DNA from: Oceanococcus sp. HetDA_MAG_MS8
GTDB taxonomy: Bacteria; Pseudomonadota; Gammaproteobacteria; Nevskiales; Oceanococcaceae
NCBI GenBank assembly: GCA_019192445.1
Contig: JAHCMK010000001.1
Coordinates: 124,001 to 188,000 of the forward strand
Reading direction: 5' to 3'
DNA: 64,000 nucleotides
Shown: positions 34,831-43,231 of the stretch, in pieces
Position numbering within the stretch: the first letter of the stretch is position 1
Layout of the letters: each line of letters starts with the position of its first letter
The notes under the pieces: generated by a model
Database searches by the model: none
Told to the model about the DNA's origin: nothing
What the model saw: only the letters and a program-made list of their open reading frames with translations
Program-made: the position numbers and the translations under genes

Positions 34831-35912
34831 TAGATGCCGCTCCGGGCGATGATGCGTTTAGAACGGAAGATGAGGTAATGCACCATCAACCAAAAATTCT
34901 TAAAGGCAGGATTATCGGTCTGCCGGTGATGGTAGCGGTAATAAATCTGCTGCAGGATGACCGCTAAACGGAACAGCCCATAGACCTCATAGATGGGCCA
35001 AGATTTGAGATCCCGGCCGGTTTTTTCGCAATAGCGGGCCACCATCTGCTGCCGGCTGAGCATGCCGGGAAGAGTGCTGGGTTGGCGGCTCATGCGACGT
35101 AAAAACCCATCGTCATCCCCTTGCACCCAGTAGGCCATGGTATTGCCCAGGTCCATCATGGGGCAGCCAATAGTCGCAAGTTCCCAGTCGAGCACCCCGA
35201 TGATCTGGGTCGGGTTCTCTGCCGCAAGCACCACATTGTCCAGGCGGTAGTCGTTGTGGATCACGCAGGCACCAGCGTCCTCGGGGATGTTGGCGGCCAG
35301 CCACCGTATGACGCGCCCCGCTCGGGGAACATTCCAGGTGCGGGCTTTGGCGTAGCGGGCATTCCAGCCTTCGATTTGACGCCGCGCATAGCCGGCGCCC
35401 TTGTACATGGATTGCAAGCCTACGGCCTCGTAATCCACGGAGTGCAGCGCCACTAAGGTGTCCAAGAAGTTCTCGTTGAGTTGGCGGGCTTGCACGCTAT
35501 CCAGCTCGACTCCGCGCGGAAAGCGGCGCCTTGGAATGATGCCGCGAAGGCGCTCCATCACATAGAACTCGGCGCCGATAATGTCGGTATCGGTGCAGTG
35601 AAAATACTGCTTGGCCAACGGGGGAAAGGCCGGCTTTAAGGCTGTTTGTAAGCGATATTCCCGGCCCATGTCATGGGCGCCTTTGGGTTTGGTGCCCGCT
35701 GGTGGTCGGCGCAAAATGAGATCATGGCTGGTGTAGGCCAGCCTGTAGGTCCAATTTGAGGCGCCTCCAGAGTACTGGGTGACATCAGGCGCTCCCTCCA
35801 AGCCAGGAATATGCTCTTTGAGATAAGCATCCAAGGCGTCGAGCGCAAGCTCTTCTCCCTGGCGGACCTCACCAGCCGTGTCGATAATGGTGGTTGATTG
35901 CGCAGCCGTCAT
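34830..35912 (-). CDS. APH-type phosphotransferase (ACAD10/11-like)
   Basis: A 360-residue protein of the aminoglycoside-phosphotransferase/choline-kinase fold. It shows the nucleotide-binding beginning SGGASNWTYRL and LILRRPPAGTK, the Brenner catalytic motif VIHNDYRLDNVV (HNDxxxxN) and the metal-binding VLDWELATIG. The PP-A-G-T-K region matches the ACAD10/11 kinase domain, which in animals phosphorylates 4-hydroxy fatty acyl-CoA before its dehydration. An acyl-CoA dehydrogenase and SDRs sit in the same operon, so a similar acyl-CoA role is likely. The ATG overlaps the upstream SDR stop (ATGA). Confidence 0.88.
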   Translation of the reverse strand: MTAAQSTTIIDTAGEVRQGEELALDALDAYLKEHIPGLEGAPDVTQYSGGASNWTYRLAYTSHDLILRRPPAGTKPKGAHDMGREYRLQTALKPAFPPLAKQYFHCTDTDIIGAEFYVMERLRGIIPRRRFPRGVELDSVQARQLNENFLDTLVALHSVDYEAVGLQSMYKGAGYARRQIEGWNARYAKARTWNVPRAGRVIRWLAANIPEDAGACVIHNDYRLDNVVLAAENPTQIIGVLDWELATIGCPMMDLGNTMAYWVQGDDDGFLRRMSRQPSTLPGMLSRQQMVARYCEKTGRDLKSWPIYEVYGLFRLAVILQQIYYRYHHRQTDNPAFKNFWLMVHYLIFRSKRIIARSGI

Positions 35913-36712
35913 TGTTGTTTCCAGGCTTTGAGTAACCCTCGGGTCTGTTTTTTCATGACTTGGCGATACAGGCTGGTGGGGAACCAACGTTTGAGTCGGT
36001 GGGCTTGCTTACCTTCGGGGTGACTCAAAATGAGGAAGTCACCATTCTCAAGGCCCCGCAAGGCCACCTGCGCCACATCGGTGGCGGTCATTCGCGCTTT
36101 GGCGAAAACCCGCTCGATTACCGCTTTGAGTGCTGGGTCACTGTCGGGTAAAGACTCGGCCAAGTTGGTGGCGAAAAAACCGGGGCAGAGCACATGGACC
36201 CCAATATGTTCCGGCTCCCATTCAAAGGCGAGCGTTTCCGAATATGCGACGACGGCCGCCTTGACGGCGTTATAGGACCCCATCATAGGCGGATGAATCA
36301 GGCCAGCCATGGACGCCACATTCAGCAACTGCCCCTGGCTTTGTGCCAACAACTGATGGGCAGCCTGAGCCCCACGCACCACACCAAGCAGGTTGATGTC
36401 GATCACCCTTTGCCAGTTCTCTACTGACTCTGCTTGCATAGGGCCGCCGCTGGCGATGCCCGCATTGTTGACCAGCAGGTCTAGGCCACCCCATTGGTTA
36501 TGAAGGGTTTCCATGGCGTGTTGCCACTGCTCCGCCTTGGTGACATCCAAATGGATAGCTAGTACGGAGTCTCCGAGTTCGTCGGCCGTTGCCGTTAGGC
36601 GGGGTGCATGGATGTCGGCAATGGCCACCCGGTCGCCTCGGGCCAGACAAAGCCGGGCGAGCTCGCGGCCTAAGCCTGAGCCACCGCCGGTAATCAGAAC
36701 ACGTCGGCTCAT
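35909..36712 (-). CDS. Short-chain dehydrogenase/reductase
   Basis: A 267-residue classical SDR with TGGGSGLGREL (cofactor), NNAGIASGG, catalytic Ser in VASMAGLIHP and the YNAVKAA Tyr/Lys motif. Asp after the second strand (VAIADIHAP) favours NAD(H). It follows the acyl-CoA dehydrogenase by 3 bp and overlaps the APH-like gene by 4 bp, so it is in the middle of the operon. Similar to the SDR at 33345 only at the fold level, so the two probably handle different intermediates. Confidence 0.9.
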   Translation of the reverse strand: MSRRVLITGGGSGLGRELARLCLARGDRVAIADIHAPRLTATADELGDSVLAIHLDVTKAEQWQHAMETLHNQWGGLDLLVNNAGIASGGPMQAESVENWQRVIDINLLGVVRGAQAAHQLLAQSQGQLLNVASMAGLIHPPMMGSYNAVKAAVVAYSETLAFEWEPEHIGVHVLCPGFFATNLAESLPDSDPALKAVIERVFAKARMTATDVAQVALRGLENGDFLILSHPEGKQAHRLKRWFPTSLYRQVMKKQTRGLLKAWKQQ

Positions 36713-36715
36713 GGC

Positions 36716-37960
36716 TTAGGAGTCCTTGCGATCGAGCAAGTGGCGATACTTGCTCAGCTCCAACTTGGCGACCAGGCCGCGATGCACGGCGTCTGGTCCA
36801 TCCGCGATCCGCAGCGTGCGCGCCGCGCCAAACATGGCAGCAAGCGGAGTTTGGTCGGAGACGCCAGCACCGCCAAACATCTGTATGGCCTCATCAATGA
36901 CTTGTTGCAAGACATTGGGTGCCACCACCTTAATCGCTGACACCTCGGATATCGCGCCCATGCCGCCATAGGTGTCTATTTTCCAGGCCGCGTAGAGGGT
37001 CAGCAGCCGAGCTTGATCAATGGCCATGCGTAGATCGGCAATGCGCTCCCGATTACCGCCAAGGTTGAGTAGCGGTTTGCCAAAGGCGACCCGGCTGGCG
37101 CCGCGCTCAATCATGAGTTCAAGAGCTTTCTCAGCGGCACCAATGCAGCGCATGCAATGGTGGATGCGGCCTGGTCCCAGGCGCCCCTGGGCAATCTCAA
37201 AGCCGCGGCCAGGCCCCAAAATCATGTTCGCTGCAGGGACGCGGACATTATCGAAGTGCACTTCGCCATGGCCAAAGGGCTCGTCGTAGTCACCGAAGAC
37301 CGGCAGCATTTTGTCGATATGCACGCCTGGCGCATCGGTGGGCACCAAAACCATGGAGTGGCGGCCATGGCGGGGTGCATCGGGATTGGTGACGCCCATA
37401 AAGATGAGTAGCTTGCATTCCGGATGGCCGATTCCGGTGGACCACCATTTACGGCCGTTAATCACAATGTCGTCGCCTTCCAGCACGGCTGTGGCCGCCA
37501 TATTGGTCGCGTCTGAGGAAGCCACTTCAGGCTCCGTCATGCAAAACGCACTGCGAATTCGCCCCTCCAGCAAAGGCTGTAACCATTGCGCCTTTTGCTC
37601 CTGCGTCCCGTACTTCCACAACACTTCCATGTTGCCGGTGTCGGGGGCGTTGCAATTGAAGACAACCGGCGCGATAAAGCTACGGCCCATCTGCTCCGCC
37701 AGCGGCGCATAGTCCACGTTATTCAGTCCAGCGCCCAAGTCTGCATCTGGCAGGAACAGGTTCCATAAGCCTTCAGCGCGGGCGAGTGCTTTGAGTTCTT
37801 CCAACTCTGGCGGCACTGTCCAGCGCTTGAAGTCCCCGCCGTGGCCATTGGCTCGGATGGTGTGGTGGTAGCTCTCTTCAATTGGCTCGATATGGTCGGC
37901 CATGAAGGTCTGCAACTTCTTCAAATAGTCCTGAGTTCGCTGGCTGTGCGCGAAATCCAT
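36716..37960 (-). CDS. Acyl-CoA dehydrogenase (ACAD10/11-type)
   Basis: A 414-residue FAD enzyme catalysing alpha,beta-dehydrogenation of acyl-CoA. Recognisable parts: AFCMTEPEVASSDATN (FAD/substrate loop), GRKWWSTGIGHP, middle-domain VPAANMILGPGRGFEIAQGRLGPGRIHHCM, and the C-terminal QMFGGAGVSDQTPLA with RIADGPDAVH (the usual R-x-x-D-G-x-x-x-V-H end). Such sequences cluster with the dehydrogenase domains of ACAD10/11. GAGGAG precedes ATG 37960. First gene of the six-gene minus-strand run (37960 to 32608). Confidence 0.93.
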   Translation of the reverse strand: MDFAHSQRTQDYLKKLQTFMADHIEPIEESYHHTIRANGHGGDFKRWTVPPELEELKALARAEGLWNLFLPDADLGAGLNNVDYAPLAEQMGRSFIAPVVFNCNAPDTGNMEVLWKYGTQEQKAQWLQPLLEGRIRSAFCMTEPEVASSDATNMAATAVLEGDDIVINGRKWWSTGIGHPECKLLIFMGVTNPDAPRHGRHSMVLVPTDAPGVHIDKMLPVFGDYDEPFGHGEVHFDNVRVPAANMILGPGRGFEIAQGRLGPGRIHHCMRCIGAAEKALELMIERGASRVAFGKPLLNLGGNRERIADLRMAIDQARLLTLYAAWKIDTYGGMGAISEVSAIKVVAPNVLQQVIDEAIQMFGGAGVSDQTPLAAMFGAARTLRIADGPDAVHRGLVAKLELSKYRHLLDRKDS

Positions 37961-38113
37961 CCCTGTCTCCTCGCTTGGGGTCATGACGCAGTGTAGCTCG
38001 CCGTATCTGGAGGCGATGCGCAGACGCAGTATTGCGCGAAATACGCTGCGCCTGCAGCCAGAATGTTCGGCGGGCACGCAGCGCGTCCGCGCGCGACGCG
38101 GTACACTAGGCGC

Positions 38114-38215
38114 GTCGCGTCGGTCCTCTCGCGACGTGCCCCCGTAAACCCCGCCAGGTCCGGAAGGAAGCAACGGTAGCGACGGGCACGGGTGCCGGGA
38201 TGTGGCTGGCGCGGC
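38114..38215 (+). ncRNA. ffs: Signal recognition particle 4.5S RNA
   Basis: The conserved SRP Alu-less hairpin is present: the apical domain contains the CAGGTCCGGAAGGAAGCA signature (38155-38172) and the returning strand GGTGCCGGGATGTGGCTGG. The ends GTCGCGTCGG (38114-38123) and GCTGGCGCGGC (38205-38215) pair over ten positions with G-U pairs. A T6 tract follows (38216-38221) and terminates it. A -10-like TACACT at 38102-38107 sits 6 bp before the 5' end. It works with Ffh in membrane targeting. Confidence 0.95.
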
Positions 38216-38278
38216 TTTTTTGTATCTGACATCAAGCTGCCCTCATGGCGTCATTTGGGAGCGGCATACTGCGCGGTC

Positions 38279-39691
38279 ATGAGTACTTCATTGACACTAA
38301 GCGCCAGCGCTTTGGCCGCACACATTCGCGCTGGTCACCTCCGCAGTCTGGATGTGGTCGAGTCCCACGTAGCGCATGCCCAAAGGGTGAATCCGGGCCT
38401 CAACGCCATCGTGAATCCTCTCTATGCCCAAGCGCTGGAGCAGGCCCAAGCTCTAGATCAGGTGTCGCCACCCAGTGCGCAGCAAGCGCCGTTTTGGGGG
38501 GTGCCCTGCACCATCAAGGAAAATTTTGCCTTTACCGGCATGCCGCAGGCGTCCGGATTGGTATCCCGGCGTGATGTTCGCGCAGCGCAGGATGCCCCGG
38601 CCGTAGCCCGGATTAAAGCGGCGGGCGCTATTCCGCTGGGCACGACCAACACCTCTGAGCTCTGTATGTGGATGGAGTCGAATAACCGGGTCTACGGGCG
38701 CAGTAACAACCCTTACAACCCCCGCCACATCGTTGGTGGAAGTTCGGGTGGGGAGGGCGCGATCATTGGCAGCGGGGCTTCAGTTTTCGGACTCGGGGCC
38801 GATGTCGGTGGCAGCATTCGCATGCCGGCGTTTTTTAACGGCATTTTTGGGCATAAACCAAGCCCTGGCATTGTTCCCAATGCCGGGCAGGTCCCGCTGC
38901 CCAGCGGCAAAATTGATGATTACTGCGTGACGGGTCCCTTGGCACGTCGGGCGGAGGATCTTTATCCACTGCTGAGGCTGTTGGCTGAGCCCGATGTGCC
39001 GCTGCAAGATCCTGCAGAGGTGGATGTGAGTCGCTTGCGCTTGTTCTCCATCCCTGGCAATGGCCGGCACCGTGTTCACCCCGAGCTTCGCCACGCTCAG
39101 GAGCGCGCATACGAGGAGCTAAGCTCTGCTTTTGGCCAAGCGCGGCGCTTGAAACTCCCCGCGCTGAAGTATTCCTTCGAAACTTGGTCGGCACGGATGA
39201 AGGCGGCTGGGGGCGAGAGCTTTGCCGCACAATTAGCCAACGGAGGCGACTTATCCTTGTTGGCAGAGTTGGGGAAGTGGAGCCTGCGTCGCTCCGACCA
39301 TACGCTACCGGCCTTAGCCTTGGCTGCGGTAGAAAAGGTCCCCATTGCCCATGGCCGTAACCTGGCCCGTGCGGAGGCACTGCAAGCGGCAATGGACGAT
39401 CTGCTGGGAGACGATGGCGTTTTGCTGTATCCCAGTTATTCGGTGCCGGCACCGATGCATTACACCCCCATGCTACGCACCTTCCATTGGACCTATTGCG
39501 GTGTGTTGAATGTCTTGGAGATGCCCTCCACCCAAGTGCCCCTAGGGCTTTCCAGCAAAGGTTTGCCGCTGGGAATCCAAGTCGCCGCCCGCCGCGGAAA
39601 TGACCATCTTTGCTTGGCGGTGGCGCAGATGCTGGAGGCTCGCTTTGGTGGTTGGGTGCCGCCATGGCATAGCCCCCAACAGCGCGCCTAG
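38279..39691 (+). CDS. Amidase signature family hydrolase
   Basis: A 470-residue amidase with the Ser-Ser-Lys triad: Lys80 (GVPCTIKEN), Ser155 (GGSSGGEGA) and Ser179 (GADVGGSIRMP). The long GGSS-to-GGSIR segment is well conserved. Family members include GatA-like, fatty-acid amide and nitrile-derived amide hydrolases; the length and absence of a GatB partner argue against Gln-tRNA amidotransferase. It is a single gene whose ATG is 64 bp after the SRP RNA, without a clear ribosome-binding site, and it faces alkB. Confidence 0.88.
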   Translation: MSTSLTLSASALAAHIRAGHLRSLDVVESHVAHAQRVNPGLNAIVNPLYAQALEQAQALDQVSPPSAQQAPFWGVPCTIKENFAFTGMPQASGLVSRRDVRAAQDAPAVARIKAAGAIPLGTTNTSELCMWMESNNRVYGRSNNPYNPRHIVGGSSGGEGAIIGSGASVFGLGADVGGSIRMPAFFNGIFGHKPSPGIVPNAGQVPLPSGKIDDYCVTGPLARRAEDLYPLLRLLAEPDVPLQDPAEVDVSRLRLFSIPGNGRHRVHPELRHAQERAYEELSSAFGQARRLKLPALKYSFETWSARMKAAGGESFAAQLANGGDLSLLAELGKWSLRRSDHTLPALALAAVEKVPIAHGRNLARAEALQAAMDDLLGDDGVLLYPSYSVPAPMHYTPMLRTFHWTYCGVLNVLEMPSTQVPLGLSSKGLPLGIQVAARRGNDHLCLAVAQMLEARFGGWVPPWHSPQQRA

Positions 39692-39787
39692 CGGCACACC
39701 GCGTTCTGACTCGCTGATGTGTAACGAACTTCGGAGACAGGACACCAGGTGGCCACAAAGGCTGCCGCGACAGCGGGCTTGCTGCGC

Positions 39788-39822
39788 AAACAATAAGGCC
39801 CGGAGCAAAGGCACCGGGCCTG
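39788..39822 (-). terminator. Terminator of alkB
   Basis: On the minus strand AGGCCCGG pairs with CCGGGCCT (8 bp) around a 10-nt loop, followed by TTATTGTTT, 60 bp after the alkB stop. On the plus strand there is no T tract, so it serves alkB rather than the amidase gene. Confidence 0.65.
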
Positions 39823-39881
39823 AGTGGCATCAGCAGGGTTAGCAGCGCAGGGGCGCCGGGCTTGGCCCTAGGCTTGGGCCG

Positions 39882-41282
39882 CTATGCGGCTTTTGCCTGC
39901 GCTTGAACGACTGGCTGGAAGTCGGCTTTATCACGTACAGCGCAGTCTGGGCAGCAAAAGTCCGCGGGTAGCTCACGCCATGGCGTTCCCGCAGGGTAGC
40001 CTTCAGTGGGGCAGCCCTGATCTTGGGAATATACATAGCCGCAGTCTGGGCATTGCATCTGGCTGGCCTCCACAGCGCCTGCCTGCGCGCTCGCAGTATC
40101 GTGCAGGATGTGCTCCTGGCCGGCTTGAGCGGGGTCGCCATAGCGGGCCATCAGCTTGGTTCTTGCCGGCGCATGCAGATTGGCCCGGCTCAGATCCCCT
40201 TGGTAATGCGCCACAACTTTGGGGTCCATGACCTTGAACCACAGGGGTGGACAATAGGCCAGCAGAATCATGCTGGCGTAGCCCGACGGTAGCTGCGGAC
40301 TTTGCTCAAAGTGACGTAAAGCCTGGTAGCGCCGCGTGGGATGCGCATGATGATCCGAGTGGCGTTGCAGTTGGTACAAGAATAGGTTCGTCACCACATG
40401 GTTGCTGTTCCAAGAGTGCTCAGGCTGGCAGCGCTCGTAGCGCCCACTGTCTAATTTGCGACGTTTAAGGCCGTAGTGCTCCAAGTAATTGACCACCTCG
40501 AGCAGAGATGCGCCATAAGCTGCTTGCAGGATGAGGAAGGGAAGCACTGCCCAGCCAAGCCATGCCGTTAGCGTGCCGAACAGAGCCACAGTCATGGCAT
40601 AGGACTGTAGATTTTCGTTGTGCCAGCTCCACACCGGTTTGTTCAAACGTTGTAGCCGGGCTTTTTCTATGGCCCAGGCGCTACGGAAGCTGCCAATCAC
40701 CGTGCGTGGCAGGAAGGCCCAAAAGCTTTCTCCCATGCGCGAACTGGCTGGGTCTTCGGGAGTGGCAACATTCTTATGGTGGCCACGGTTGTGCTCAACG
40801 AAAAAATGCCCATAAGCGGCAGGGGCCAAGGTGAGTTTGGCTAACCAACGCTCTAAGCTGTTGGTTTTGTGGCCCAGCTCATGCGCGGTATTAATCGCCA
40901 CGCCATTAATAATGCCCACGGTGGCAATCAAGCCCATCACGTCCCACCATGCCAGGGCCTGTGTCGCAAGGGTCCAGGCGCCTAAGGCGGTGAGAGCGAA
41001 CTGGGTCGGGATGTAGATGTACACCACCCGGCGGTAATAGCGATCATCTTCGAGCTGATCCACCGCAGATTCGGGGGGATTGGTCTTATCGGTGCCGATA
41101 ACTAGGTCCAGCAATGGAATCAGCCCGTAAGCGATGATGGGCCCGCCCCAAAGCCAGACTCCGTAGCCTGTAGCGAAGTACAGGCCGATAGAGATCAGCG
41201 CCAAAATGGGCAGCGAAGGACTTAATAACCATTGATAACGTTTGCCGTCCGTCCATGGGGCGGTGAGAGTTGCTGAGCTCAT
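39882..41282 (-). CDS. alkB: Alkane 1-monooxygenase fused to rubredoxin
   Basis: A 466-residue integral membrane non-haem diiron hydroxylase that adds oxygen to the terminal carbon of n-alkanes. The three His clusters are present: HELGHKTN, HNRGHHKN (with HFFVEH) and QRHSDHHAHP, plus the NYLEHYG block. A rubredoxin domain is fused at the C-terminus (about 409-455) with Cys411/414 (CPDCG) and Cys444/447 (CPDC) as iron ligands, so electron delivery is built in; a rubredoxin reductase must come from elsewhere. Fused forms are known from Actinobacteria and some marine Gammaproteobacteria. GGAGGAG precedes ATG 41282. A divergent AraC gene shares the 97-bp promoter region. Confidence 0.95.
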   Translation of the reverse strand: MSSATLTAPWTDGKRYQWLLSPSLPILALISIGLYFATGYGVWLWGGPIIAYGLIPLLDLVIGTDKTNPPESAVDQLEDDRYYRRVVYIYIPTQFALTALGAWTLATQALAWWDVMGLIATVGIINGVAINTAHELGHKTNSLERWLAKLTLAPAAYGHFFVEHNRGHHKNVATPEDPASSRMGESFWAFLPRTVIGSFRSAWAIEKARLQRLNKPVWSWHNENLQSYAMTVALFGTLTAWLGWAVLPFLILQAAYGASLLEVVNYLEHYGLKRRKLDSGRYERCQPEHSWNSNHVVTNLFLYQLQRHSDHHAHPTRRYQALRHFEQSPQLPSGYASMILLAYCPPLWFKVMDPKVVAHYQGDLSRANLHAPARTKLMARYGDPAQAGQEHILHDTASAQAGAVEASQMQCPDCGYVYSQDQGCPTEGYPAGTPWRELPADFCCPDCAVRDKADFQPVVQAQAKAA

Positions 41283-41299
41283 TGCGGCTCCTCCAGAAA

Positions 41300-41373
41300 T
41301 GACAATGTTGACATCATGGACTGTCATCGTTGGCCAAAAAAGGCCTTGGCAAACAGAAAAATTTAGTTATAGT
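41300..41373. promoter_or_regulatory. alkB/araC divergent control region
   Basis: Between the two start codons: a TGACA at 41300-41304, and an inverted repeat TGACA-N8-TGTCA at 41309-41326. A second symmetrical element GGCC-N6-GGCC spans 41332-41345. On the plus strand TTGGCA (41346-41351), 16 bp, TATAGT (41368-41373) is a plausible sigma-70 promoter for araC. The inverted repeat lies 26 bp upstream of alkB and is a candidate operator. Regulation by the AraC protein is inferred from the layout. Confidence 0.6.
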
Positions 41374-41379
41374 CCTGTG

Positions 41380-42354
41380 ATGGACTTGCTCGACATGCTT
41401 TTGGACGATATGCATCTGCGCGGAGCGCAGATGGTGGAATGGGACTGCCACTCGCAGAGTCGAGTCCAGGTTTCTGCAGCCCCCTGCGCTTACTTCCATG
41501 TGGTGTTGGCAGGAGAGGCGCGGCTGCAGTTAGCCGTGAATAGTGAGCCGCTGCACATCCAACGGGGGGATGTATTGGTCTTGCCCTCAGGAATGGCGCA
41601 CACCATCGGCGAAGGGCCAGACGTTGGAAGCTTGGTCTTCGAGGGGGCGCGGGAAGAATTAGTAAGCTTTGGCGTTGCGGCCTACCAGCCTCGCGTCCAG
41701 ATGCTTTCCGGTCAGGCGCAATTTGACGCGGAGCTTGCGCGCCCTTTCATGACGGCCTTGCCACAAGTGTTGAAGATTCCCGGGGAGGCCGGTGAACTGC
41801 CCCCGTGGATTGCGATTGGTCTGCAGTTTATTCGGCAGGAGCTCCGGGCTGAGCTGCCGGCGCGGCAGGCTGTGGTGAACCGGATGTCGGATATTTTGTT
41901 TATCGAGTGCTTGCGGCGATTTGTGGCGAGGATTCCGGAAGATGAACAGACTTGGCTACGGGCCTTGCTGGACCCGGCACTATCCCGGGCCTTGGCCGCG
42001 CTGCATGCCGATCCAGCACATAATTGGAGCGTGGAGAGTTTGGCGCGTGAGGCCAATTTGTCGCGGTCGGCGTTTGCGCACCGGTTTCGTCAATGCTTAG
42101 GGCAAACTCCTATTGACTACCTCACAGCTCATCGCCTGCGCCGGGCTGCTTGGCAGCTCCGGCATACAGCGCAGCCTATTGCGCGCATTGCAGAGGCCGC
42201 GGGCTATGCCTCGAGTTCAGCCTTTACTCAGGCTTTTGACCGTCGTTATGGCTTAAGCCCGCGCCGTTATCGCGATGCAGACCAGGCCCCGCCCGAGCCC
42301 TTGAGTTTGTCCTCTTCGGTGATGGTGGTCGACACAGCCGCTGCACCTAGCTAA
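41380..42354 (+). CDS. AraC-family regulator, likely controlling alkB
   Basis: A 324-residue regulator: N-terminal AraC_binding_2/cupin sensor domain (about 1-180, with YFHVVLAGEARLQL and GDVLVLPSGMAHTI) and a C-terminal double helix-turn-helix (about 215-310, with WSVESLAREANLSRSAFAHRFRQ and GYASSSAFTQAFDRRYGLSPRRYR). Such proteins next to alkB often respond to alkanes or their oxidation products. The ATG follows a TATAGT -10 element by only 6 bp, so transcription would start at or next to the A of ATG, and the mRNA may be leaderless. An in-frame start further upstream would overlap the promoter elements and was rejected. Confidence 0.88.
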   Translation: MDLLDMLLDDMHLRGAQMVEWDCHSQSRVQVSAAPCAYFHVVLAGEARLQLAVNSEPLHIQRGDVLVLPSGMAHTIGEGPDVGSLVFEGAREELVSFGVAAYQPRVQMLSGQAQFDAELARPFMTALPQVLKIPGEAGELPPWIAIGLQFIRQELRAELPARQAVVNRMSDILFIECLRRFVARIPEDEQTWLRALLDPALSRALAALHADPAHNWSVESLAREANLSRSAFAHRFRQCLGQTPIDYLTAHRLRRAAWQLRHTAQPIARIAEAAGYASSSAFTQAFDRRYGLSPRRYRDADQAPPEPLSLSSSVMVVDTAAAPS

Positions 42355-42367
42355 CCTTTGCCGCCGC

Positions 42368-42444
42368 GTCCCCGTAGCTCAGCTGGATAGAGCAAGCGCC
42401 TCCTAAGCGCTAGGTCGGTGGTTCAAATCCACTCGGGGACACCA
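42368..42444 (+). tRNA. tRNA-Arg (anticodon CCU)
   Basis: The 77-nt gene has acceptor stem GTCCCCG (42368-42374) paired with CGGGGAC (42434-42440), discriminator A and encoded CCA. The anticodon stem AGCGC/GCGCT encloses CTCCTAA; anticodon CCT is at 42402-42404, reading AGG. It lies 13 bp after the araC stop. A terminator follows at 42555, leaving about 110 nt of transcribed trailer. Confidence 0.97.
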
Positions 42445-42554
42445 AATGATGTGTAAAAACAAAAACCTACAGACGCAAGTCCATATAAAGTCCATGGAGC
42501 AGCGTCACAAATACGCAGAACTCTACGAGAGTTCACAGTCGCGACTTGCCAATG

Positions 42555-42589
42555 GCCGCTTGATTGAATGATCGGGCGGCTTTTTTTTT
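42555..42589 (+). terminator. Strong rho-independent terminator after tRNA-Arg
   Basis: GCCGCTTGAT (42555-42564) pairs with ATCGGGCGGC (42571-42580) over 10 bp with two G-U pairs and a 6-nt loop, followed by nine T. It would end the tRNA-Arg transcript just before the DUF1415 gene. Confidence 0.85.
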
Positions 42590-42623
42590 GCGCGATGCGT
42601 TCTGTGATGGGAGAGAGCCAGGC

Positions 42624-43217
42624 ATGACCAAACAAAAGATGGCGGAGTCAAAAAACCACGATTCGGCGGCGTTGAGGCGTACCGAGCAGTGGCTGGAGCA
42701 ATGGGTCATTGGCCAAGGTCTGTGTCCCTTCGCGCAGCATCCTTGGCAGCAGGGGCGCGTCGAGCTGCGGCTGAGCGTCGCGAAGACCCAAGATGCCTTG
42801 CTTGCGGACTTGGATGCCGCTCTGCAAAGCCTCGCCGCCGACCCGCAGGTGGAAACGTTGCTCCTGGTGCATCCAGAGGTGCTGCAGGATTTTTACGACT
42901 ACAACGATTTCCTGGACCTCGCAGACGCATTAATCCAGGCGCGTGATTGGGAAGGTGAGTTTCAAATCGCGAGTTTTCACCCGGATTATCAGTTCGCTGA
43001 TACCAGCCCTGATGCGGTTGAGAACTACACCAACCGCTCTCCGTATCCGCTATTGCATATCCTGCGCGAGGGCAGTGTGAGCGCAGCTATTGCTCATCAC
43101 CCCGATGTGGATGAAATCCCGCAGCGCAATATCGCTCTACTCCAGCAGCTGGGTTTGGCGCAGGTGCAGACTCTGCAATCACCCCCTATCGAAACCGAAG
43201 ACCAGCACGGCCAATAG
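42624..43217 (+). CDS. DUF1415 family protein
   Basis: A 197-residue protein of the DUF1415 family: WVIGQGLCPFAQHPW near the N-terminus, LLVHPEVLQDFYDYNDFL, and FHPDYQFADTSPDAVENYTNRSPYPLLHILRE, the most conserved block. No signal peptide or membrane segment; probably cytosolic. The conserved Cys in GLCPFA and the HPDYQF block are reminiscent of active-site residues, but no activity is known for the family. ATG 42624 was chosen because the homologous region begins soon after it and the region upstream holds the terminator of tRNA-Arg. It converges on the histidine kinase gene. Confidence 0.85.
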   Translation: MTKQKMAESKNHDSAALRRTEQWLEQWVIGQGLCPFAQHPWQQGRVELRLSVAKTQDALLADLDAALQSLAADPQVETLLLVHPEVLQDFYDYNDFLDLADALIQARDWEGEFQIASFHPDYQFADTSPDAVENYTNRSPYPLLHILREGSVSAAIAHHPDVDEIPQRNIALLQQLGLAQVQTLQSPPIETEDQHGQ

Positions 43218-43231
43218 GCGCAGCCCTGGGC

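Noticed and set aside
38835-39830. 331-residue minus-strand reading frame opposite the amidase
   Set aside because: It overlaps the Ser-Ser-Lys amidase core and the alkB terminator; no recognisable motif.
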